Source of the DNA: Flaccisagitta enflata
Lineage: Eukaryota; Chaetognatha; Sagittoidea; Aphragmophora
Assembly: GCA_965153355.1 (NCBI GenBank)
Contig: OZ231127.1
Location: 8,680,001-8,744,000, forward strand
Reading direction: 5' to 3'
DNA: 64,000 nucleotides
The position numbers and the translations under genes were made by a program. Position 1 is the first letter of the stretch. Each line of letters starts with the position of its first letter. The notes below the pieces were generated by a model. That model searched no databases. It was not told the origin of the DNA and was given only the letters and a program-made list of their open reading frames with translations. Below, one piece after another: positions 57,534-64,000 of the stretch.

Positions 57534-58756
57534 GAGAGAGATATTGGATCCTTCGCGGCCGCCAATCCGTAAAGAAGGTCCTATGGAGATGCTTTCATTG
57601 TCGTCGTCTTTTTGCCAAACCAGAAGGGCAAAAAATGGCAGATTTGCCCCCTCAACGTCTCTCCGTTGCGCCTGTTTTCACGGACACGGGAATCGATATG
57701 GCAGGCCCCTTCAAAGTTAAGTACAGACGCACTGAGATAAAAGTTTGGGTCATTTTGTACACCTGTCTTCGTGTTCGCGCAGTTTATTTGGATCACGTTG
57801 AGTCAATTGACGCCGAGTCATTCATTAACTCACTTCAAAGGTTTCATTCTCTTTACCCTACCGTGCGAGCACTCACATGCGATCAGGGGACAAATTTCGT
57901 GGGCGGGAACAATCTCCTTCTGTCAATGGCCCAAGAGTGGAAGGGCAAGGTCGAGGCTTGGTCAGTGGACCAACTTGTCAAATTCGAGTTTATCCCAGCC
58001 CATTCCCCTCATCGCGGTGGCGTGTGGGAGAGGCTTATCAAGTCACTCAAGAGGATTCTACAGTCACTCATTAACGGTACAGTGTACATTGATCAGTTTC
58101 GTACGTTATTGTCAGTTGCTGCAGGCATAATGAATCGTCGCCCATTAACCCGTTGCTCAGATGACCCGAGTGATTTAATGCCATTGACACCAATGTCATT
58201 CTTATGCCCTGGGGCAATTGTCCTTTCTAATTCTGTCCTTCCTCCTACTCCTCTTACCGGTTCTGAATTGCGGAGATCGAAGGATACAATCCGACCATTT
58301 TGCGATGCTCTGTGGAAACGGTTCAGATTGGAGTATATTGCTGCGCTGCAACAACGCTCAAAGTGGTTACCACGCCAACGCGGCCTCGCAGTTGGTGACG
58401 TGGTTCTTCTCGTCGATGAAGCTGCGCCACGCGAAGTGTGGCCTTTAGGAGTTGTGACCGAGTGTCCTTCTGGCCCAGATGGATTATCTCGGAGAGTCGT
58501 TGTCAAGACGGCGGCTCAAAAAGAAGTGGTGAAAGACATCAGGAAAGTGGTGCTTCTTGAAAGGGAAGGTGAAGGTGGGAGCTCGATGGAGGTGGTGGAA
58601 GTCCCACTGGCGGGGGCACTCGAAGAAAAGGATTCCCCCTGCCCTCAATCGAACATTTCTCCTCATGGACAATCGCCAATCCCTCAAGGACAATCTCAAA
58701 GACAATCTAGAAGACAGTCAGCGCCATCTGACCTTGTCCTTCGTCCTCGTCGCTAA
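57530..58756 (+). CDS. BEL/Pao integrase portion, shifted frame
   Basis: 408 codons in a different frame, overlapping the gag-pol stop by four bases. It carries the CFHC part of the zinc head, then the catalytic triad D52 (TDTGIDMAGP), D118 (CDQGTNFVGG) and E167 (HRGGVWERL), and a C-terminal SH3-like part (VGDVVLLVDEAAP). Homology to integrase continues immediately upstream in this frame, so the split is a one-base length change near 57,500 and not a normal gene border. Programmed shifting is less likely because no slippery site is evident. Confidence 0.92.
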   Translation: MRERYWILRGRQSVKKVLWRCFHCRRLFAKPEGQKMADLPPQRLSVAPVFTDTGIDMAGPFKVKYRRTEIKVWVILYTCLRVRAVYLDHVESIDAESFINSLQRFHSLYPTVRALTCDQGTNFVGGNNLLLSMAQEWKGKVEAWSVDQLVKFEFIPAHSPHRGGVWERLIKSLKRILQSLINGTVYIDQFRTLLSVAAGIMNRRPLTRCSDDPSDLMPLTPMSFLCPGAIVLSNSVLPPTPLTGSELRRSKDTIRPFCDALWKRFRLEYIAALQQRSKWLPRQRGLAVGDVVLLVDEAAPREVWPLGVVTECPSGPDGLSRRVVVKTAAQKEVVKDIRKVVLLEREGEGGSSMEVVEVPLAGALEEKDSPCPQSNISPHGQSPIPQGQSQRQSRRQSAPSDLVLRPRR

Positions 58757-59072
58757 ATGGATTCATCTTTCGTTATTCATTTGTCATTGTATAGTGTCAT
58801 CGTTTGCCGTCTGCTTTCATGACTAACTGTGTTTACATGATTCATTTCATTTTCGCGTGATTTATTTCATTCTCGCGTGATTTGCTTCATTCTCTCGTGA
58901 TTCGCTTCATTCGCGCATTTTAGTTCACACTTGGGTTTGACTCTATTCTGATTTTATCCTCTCATTTTGATTACGGCTCCCATTTTAACGTTACAATGGT
59001 CATTTTACTCGCGTTTGGACCGCGATTTCGCTCCGGTTCCATTTTTTAACATTGTCCTTTTTTAGACGGGGG
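58757..59072 (+). repeat. BEL/Pao 3' untranslated region with 21-bp tandem units
   Basis: Four to five imperfect copies of TTCATTCTCGCGTGATTTGC, then AT-rich sequence and a short purine tract before the LTR. Confidence 0.75.
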
Positions 59073-59488
59073 TGTGATATGTGATCTGTGTGATGCGTGC
59101 CTGGTGATCTGTGTCGCATTAAAAAAGGACCTGCTTTCTTTCCTTACCTCTCGCGTTGAGCGTGCTTAGAGCTCGTGACGTCATCGTTAATTCTGTTATA
59201 AATACCTGGGCGTGCCTTTGCAAGTCGAGAGTTGCGTTTGGGAGCGCTAAGTGTAAGTTTGATGTTGCTAATTGATGTTTTACCGTTGCCTATTGATATA
59301 CGACCGTTGGCAATTGATATTAGACGCTTTTATCTCTTTCTCCAATATACTAATATGATGATCATTTGTCAAACTCAGGTTCTGACGCGTTATTATGTGG
59401 CTCTGTACAATAGAAGCTTTTATCATTTGATTTCGAGTTGGTTTTTATTCGCGTGCTCTCCGAGTCAGCCTCAAAGAAAGATCTCACA
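59073..59488 (+). repeat. 3' LTR
   Basis: 416 bp, identical to the 5' LTR except at 59,189 as far as I could compare by eye. Confidence 0.96.
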
Positions 59489-59493
59489 ACTGT
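59489..59493. repeat. target-site duplication ACTGT (right)
   Basis: Matches 52,048-52,052. Confidence 0.9.
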
Positions 59494-59708
59494 TCAAAAT
59501 TTTGTTACAGACAACCAGTTTACATTACCTTCAGAACATAACAGGACATTAACCATAGAACAATAGGGACATTACAGCACATTACCTACAGGACAAGAGA
59601 TAAAGTCAGTCACTGGCGCCGTTTTCGGATTCTTGACATTTTCTGTTTTGGAAAATGAATAAGATCATGGAGTTTTTTAACAAAATGAAGTGGAAAATGA
59701 AATGAAAA

Positions 59709-60431
59709 CAGGTCGCCCAAGGGCAATAAGTGGTCAGCGATACCCGTTGCCCTGCTTTGAGTGATTGTGAATTGGAGTGAGGGGAAGCAGGGCAGCGGCC
59801 CCGAAGGGGACGAAGTCCTGTAGAACACAGGGGGACTTTCGTTCGTCCTGCCTGAAGAAGAGGATGAGATGCGATAGAGGGCTGACTGAAGGCCTTCAAG
59901 AGCCTAAACTGAGGTCTAAGAAGGCTGATGTAAGGCCTGAGAATGCCAATTGGAAGCTTGGGAGGGCTGACTTGAGGCTTAAGAGAGCTGGATTAAGGCT
60001 TGATAGGTCAGAGGACTGATTTGAAGCCTGAGAGCAATAAATTGAGGCTTAGATAGCTGATTTGAGGCCTGAGAGGCCAGGCTTGAGGCCTGAGGATTTG
60101 GATTTGAGGCCTAAGAAGCCTAATTTGAGGCCTGAGAGGCCAGGTTTGAGGCCTGAGAGGTTGGATTTTAAGCCTGAGAGGTTGGATTTGAGGCCTGAGA
60201 GGCTGGATTTGAGGCCTGAGAGGCTGGATTTGAGGCCTGAGAGGCCAGATTTGAGGCCTGAGAGGCCAGATTTGAGGCCTGAGAGGCCAGATTTGAGGTC
60301 TTAAAGGCCAGGTTCTAGGCCTGAGGAGCCTGATGGGGGGGACGAACGGACGAACGAACGAACGGACGGACGAACGAAAGTCCCCCTGTGTTCTACAGGA
60401 CTTCGTCCCCTTCCGGGCCGCTGCCCAAAAA
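59709..60431 (-). mobile_element. Family 1-A element, well preserved
   Basis: CAGGTCGCCCAAGGGCAATA, CCCGTTGCCCTGCTTTGAGT, hairpin, the tag ACGAAGTCCTGTAGAACACA, about 19 units around GGCCTGAGAGGCCAGATTTGA, a G-run, (GAAC/GGAC)n, the inverted tag and CCGCTGCCCAAAAAGG. It is the clearest single copy for defining family ends. Confidence 0.92.
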
Positions 60432-61215
60432 GGGTAGGAAGAAAGAAGTAAGAAGTAAGAAGGCAGTAGAGATAAAAGAAGGACACCCATTGACTACCAG
60501 TGGTCTGTCTCAAATTTGACTCAAAAATAACAGTGGACCTGCCACCGCTGCACAGTGGCAGTTGATCAAGCATTAATGATTTCGAGATTTCTTATTTATT
60601 GGGTAGGTGTATGCGTAACTTAGCTCTAGACATGATCTCAGACATGGCAGACGCATAGGTGAGATGGTATGCCACTAAAAAGCCAAAATTGACATTGCGC
60701 GTTACCGCCCCAAGGAGGCCTCCGTGTATCATATTAGGACGCCAAAATGTTTAAAATACCTCTAGATCATCATTGTTCATGTTGTCGTGGTCGACCATGG
60801 GCACACGGCATGGCAGTGTCAACTTTTCTGTTTTTGTCTTTAAGCGATTTCGTCGCGGTTCGTCGCAACAACACAATAAAGCTAATATCATTTTTCGGTT
60901 GTCCAAGGGTGTAAGTTTCATCATGGTAGTGGCAAGCGGTGGCGACGCAGAAAAATGCGCGTATTTTACTTTAGAAAATTTACTTGGCTTCTAGATTTGC
61001 GAGAGAAGAATCTTATGGAGGCGGTAAAACCCGTATCCTATATCTCGATTGAATCAGTCCTGAGATTTTGACATCAGATTCACTATTGGGAGTACAGACT
61101 GACATGAACAAGTAAGGATATGATTTGACCGTTCAGTTGTTGAGCTCAAAATGTATGGATATTACCTTCCAAATTCATTCTTTATTCACCAAGCCTCTTT
61201 TGGAGTACACAGCAA

Positions 61216-61491
61216 TGACAGACCGACCGACCGATCTACCGACGAGCATACCCGCTGCATGACGCATCAAAAAAAAAAAAAAAATGGAACAAACAAACGC
61301 ATAAAGAGAAGAAAAAAAAGGGTGAACGTAAGAAAGAAGAAAAGATCCAACCAAACCAAGGCCGGATACACGGCAATACAGTCGCGGACGGTTGGGCAAG
61401 GCCGTAATGCGGAAACCGCTCGCAATTTAACAATATTTCTTACCGACCTACCAACATGGCAAGTTCTAGAGTTGCGTGTCCGCGACTACGG
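61216..61491 (-). mobile_element. two Family 2 copies, minus orientation
   Basis: A decayed 5' module (GACAGACCGACCGACCGATC, CCCGCTGCATGACGCATC) at 61,216-61,262, and a fuller copy at 61,360-61,491. The latter, read in reverse, starts GTAGTCGCGGACACGC and ends GCCGTGTATCCGGCCTTG. Confidence 0.7.
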
Positions 61492-61517
61492 GTGGAAATA
61501 ATGACTACGGGTGGAAA

Positions 61518-61655
61518 TAATGAATGAATGAATGAATGAATGAATGAATGAATGGAAGAAAGGAAGAAAGGAAGAAAGGAAGAAATGAATGAACGAATGA
61601 ATGAATGAATGAATGAATGAATGAATGAATGGATGAATGGATGAATAAATGAAAG
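61518..61655. repeat. (GAAT)n / (GAAA)n array
   Basis: GAAT tetranucleotides with a GAAGGAAA interruption. Confidence 0.94.
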
Positions 61656-61695
61656 AAAGAAAGGGACGAAGCAAGGAAGAAGGAAAGAAAACAGA

Positions 61696-62570
61696 ATAGT
61701 CGCAAAAGCGTTACATGGTCAGCGGTACCCGATGCCCCTATGTTAGTTTGTTTTGCTATGAGATGATGAGTGGGGCAGCGGCCCCGGAGGGGCCGATGAC
61801 CTATGATTCCACGCTGGACAATTGCAGGGTCTTTAATATTTGATTTTGGGTCTGAATAGCCTGATTTGAGGTCTTAGTTGCCTGATTTAAGGTCTAAGAT
61901 GTCTGATTTGAGGTCTGAGGGGTTTGAGAAGCTTGTTTTGGGGCTTAGAGGCCTAATCTTGAGTCTAATTCAGGGTTGGAGGCCTGTTTGTGGGCTGGGA
62001 AGGGCTGATGTGGGTCTGATAGGCCTAGTTTGAGGTCTGGAAGATCTGATTTTAAGTTTGAAAGGCCAGATTTGGATCTGAGAGAACTGAATTAGGTACT
62101 GAAATGCCTGAATTAGGGTCTGAGAGGCCTGATTTGAGGTCTGGATGGCCTGATCAGAGGCCCAAAAGGCCTGATTTTAGATCTGAAAGGCCTGATTGGG
62201 GTTCTTAGAAGCCTGGTTAGGATTGAGGAGGCCTAATTTGAGGTCTGGAAAGCTTGATTTGGGGTCTGACAGGCCTGATTGAGGCTCTGAGAGGCCTAAA
62301 TTGAGGTCTGGAAGCCTGATTTAGGATCTGATAGGCCTGATTGAGGTCCAGGGAGGCCTAAATTGGGGTCTGGAAGGCCTGATTTGGGCTCTGATAGGCC
62401 TGTTTGGGGGTCTGAAAGGCCTATTTGAGGCCCAGGAGGCTATTTTCTAGGCTTGGGGGGGGGACAGACGGACGGACGGACGGACGGACAGACGGACGGA
62501 AACCGGAAAATTTGCCCTATGTGGAATCATAGGTCATCGGCCCCTCCGGGGCCGCTGCCCAAAAAGGACG
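61696..62570 (-). mobile_element. Family 1-D element
   Basis: GTCGCAAAAGCGTTACATGG, GTCAGCGGTACCCGATGCCC, GGGCAGCGGCCCCGGAGGGG, the tag GACCTATGATTCCACGCTGG, about 25 units of CTGATTTGAGGTCTGAGAGGC type, a G-run, (GGAC)n, and the inverted tag ending CCGGGGCCGCTGCCCAAAAA. The hairpin shows compensatory change (CGGAGG paired with CCTCCG), so pairing is conserved. Confidence 0.88.
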
Positions 62571-62626
62571 GAAAGAAGAAAGAAAGAAGAAAGAAAGATA
62601 GAAAGAAAGAAAGAAAGAAAGAACGA

Positions 62627-62678
<52 letters not shown>

Positions 62679-62842
62679 AATAAAGAAAGAGAGAAAGAAA
62701 GAGAGAAAGAAAGAGAGAAAGAAAGAGAGAAAGAAAGAGAGAAAGAAAGAGAGAAAGAAAGAAAAGGAAAGAAAAGAAGAAAGGAAAGAAAGAAGGAAAG
62801 ACAGAAAGACAGAAAGACAGAAAGAACGAAAAGTATAGGGAA
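62570..62842. repeat. (GAAA)n array with GAGA interruptions
   Basis: About 270 bp of GAAA-type repeats directly following the Family 1-D end. Confidence 0.95.
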
Positions 62843-62872
62843 CGGAATTATGGTCCAATACACACAGCACCG

Positions 62873-63044
<172 letters not shown>

Positions 63045-63164
63045 TTTGGCGTCACCTTATTTGCCATATGATCATAAAAACAGTTTGCATATTGTACTAG
63101 ATATTAAATCTAAAGACGTTTATATTCGATGAAAAAAAACCTGTGAGGTAGGTTTCAAAAACTT

Positions 63165-63326
63165 TTTTTAGTCGCGGACTCGCGACTCTTGAACCCGCCG
63201 TGTCGGTCCGTCGGTCCGTCGGTCCGTCGGTCCGTCGGTAACCAAAACAAAATGCGAGCGTGTTCTTGCAATTCCGCTCCTGCCCACCCGTCCGCGACTT
63301 AGGGGGAGTGTATACGGCCTTGTTAG
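63165..63326 (+). mobile_element. Family 2 hairpin element, variant dyad
   Basis: TTTAGTCGCGGACTCGCGAC, (GTCGGTCC)n, GCTCCTGCCCACCCGTCCGC, GACTTAGGGGGAGTGTATAC, GGCCTTGTT. The dyad differs from AGTCGCGTGC, but both arms changed together. Confidence 0.85.
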
Positions 63327-63499
63327 ACTTTTAAGAGAAAAAAAATGACATAAAAAGTTTGAAGGTGATTTTGAATTCAGGATGTAAGAAACCGTTTTGA
63401 CTTCTAAAAATGTATCCTGAAAGTTTTCATGAGAAACAATAGGTGTAAATCTAAACCCTGGAGGTGGGTGGGATGCAGGACAATATCCCGTTGATGAGA

Positions 63500-63822
63500 C
63501 AAACCAATGGACATAGGTGGTTGAGGTGGTCTGGGTGAAATATGCTTTGTCGTTGCTCGATAACTACCGCTGTGTAGCTGATTTGGGTGGTTTTAGGTGG
63601 TTGAGGTGGTCTTGGTGAAATATGCTTCGTCGTTGCTCGATAACTACCACTGTGTAGCTGATTTGGGTGGTTTTAGGTGGTTGAGGTGGTCTGGGTGAAA
63701 TATGCTTCGTCGTTGCTCGATAACTACCACTGTGTAGCTGATTTGGGTGGTTTTAGGTGGTTGAGGTGGTCTGGGTGATATATGCTTCGTCGTTGCTCGA
63801 TAACTACCACTGTGCTGCTCCT
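63500..63822. repeat. 80-bp tandem repeat, four copies
   Basis: Units start at about 63,500, 63,580, 63,660 and 63,740 with TTTGGGTGGTTTTAGGTGGT and TGCTTCGTCGTTGCTCGATA. Copies are nearly identical, which suggests recent expansion. The right side continues into GCTCCTCTCTAAATGCTCTAGTGACC, a Family 2-like 3' fragment. Confidence 0.93.
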
Positions 63823-64000
63823 CTCTAAATGCTCTAGTGACCACACCAGGGGTGTATATAATTGAGTCGCTTTTGATTTTTTTCCCCCCCCTGCCTTTGA
63901 TTTTCTTCCCCGCGACGCGTCGTGTTGCATTTTTATATCTATGATTTTCTTCCCTATAGAGCTATAAAACAATGTAGTTATGATTTAAATAGTGTTAAAT

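Larger units (their letters stand above)
52053..59488 (+). mobile_element. BEL/Pao LTR retrotransposon, nearly intact
   Basis: A 7.4 kb element with 416-bp LTRs (TG...CA), ACTGT duplications and gag-pol coding from 52,554 to 58,756 with one frame break. Domain order is gag with zinc knuckles, aspartic protease, reverse transcriptase (YVDD), RNase H, integrase, as in BEL/Pao. LTRs differ at one position that I found (52,169 G, 59,189 A), so insertion was recent. It lies in the last intron of the second tyrosinase in opposite orientation to it. No clear tRNA primer site beginning TGG was seen after the 5' LTR. A short purine-rich stretch (GACGGGGG) precedes the 3' LTR. Confidence 0.96.

Overview
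The window is animal nuclear DNA, not prokaryotic. It has short exons with GT-AG introns, dense dinucleotide to hexanucleotide microsatellites, a BEL/Pao LTR retrotransposon and many non-autonomous hairpin elements. The two host genes I could rebuild are a secreted type-3 copper tyrosinase with an EGF-like Cys-rich N-terminus (the chordate TYR/TYRP arrangement) and a Cys-loop ligand-gated ion channel. The species cannot be named from sequence alone. A deuterostome or other marine invertebrate would fit, but that is inference.

Layout. Positions 1-17,400 are almost all simple repeats, minisatellites and palindromic mobile elements, with no gene I can support. Three linked exons of a Cys-loop channel lie on the minus strand between 23,873 and 19,188 (ligand-binding strands, Cys-loop, then M1-M2). 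A 2.6 kb long-inverted-repeat element, nested in a second foldback element, sits in its intron. A complete 12-exon tyrosinase gene occupies 51,276 down to 25,273 on the minus strand. All exon junctions agree in phase and the spliced frame gives 482 residues plus a stop. Its introns (0.5-9.3 kb) are filled with foldback elements, MITEs and satellites. Just upstream, on the same strand, is the last exon of a second, diverged tyrosinase (51,856-51,735) with a polyadenylation signal. The two genes form a head-to-tail pair about 260 bp apart. A young BEL/Pao element (52,053-59,488; 416-bp LTRs differing at one base that I found; 5-bp target duplication ACTGT) has landed in the last intron of that second gene. 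The rest of the second gene is not visible up to 64,000.

Repeat landscape. At least two families recur throughout and explain most of the non-gene sequence. Family 1 (subtypes A-D) starts with the hairpin GGGCAGCGGCCCCGAAGGGG, has inverted ends carrying a conserved tag, and encloses a 21-22 bp minisatellite, a G-run and (GGAC)n. Family 2 starts with the palindrome AGTCGCGTGCTACGCGACT followed by (GGTC/GTCC)n and ends with GTGTATCCGGCCTTGTT. Members nest inside each other, and Family 1 has inserted into Family 2 twice at about the same place. Palindromic MITEs with TA target duplications and one hAT-like MITE with a perfect 8-bp duplication are also present. The most unusual host-gene observation is in tyrosinase intron 4. 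The 3' splice site and first about 30 coding bases of exon 5 have been amplified into a 41-bp tandem array, later split by about 8.7 kb of inserted DNA.
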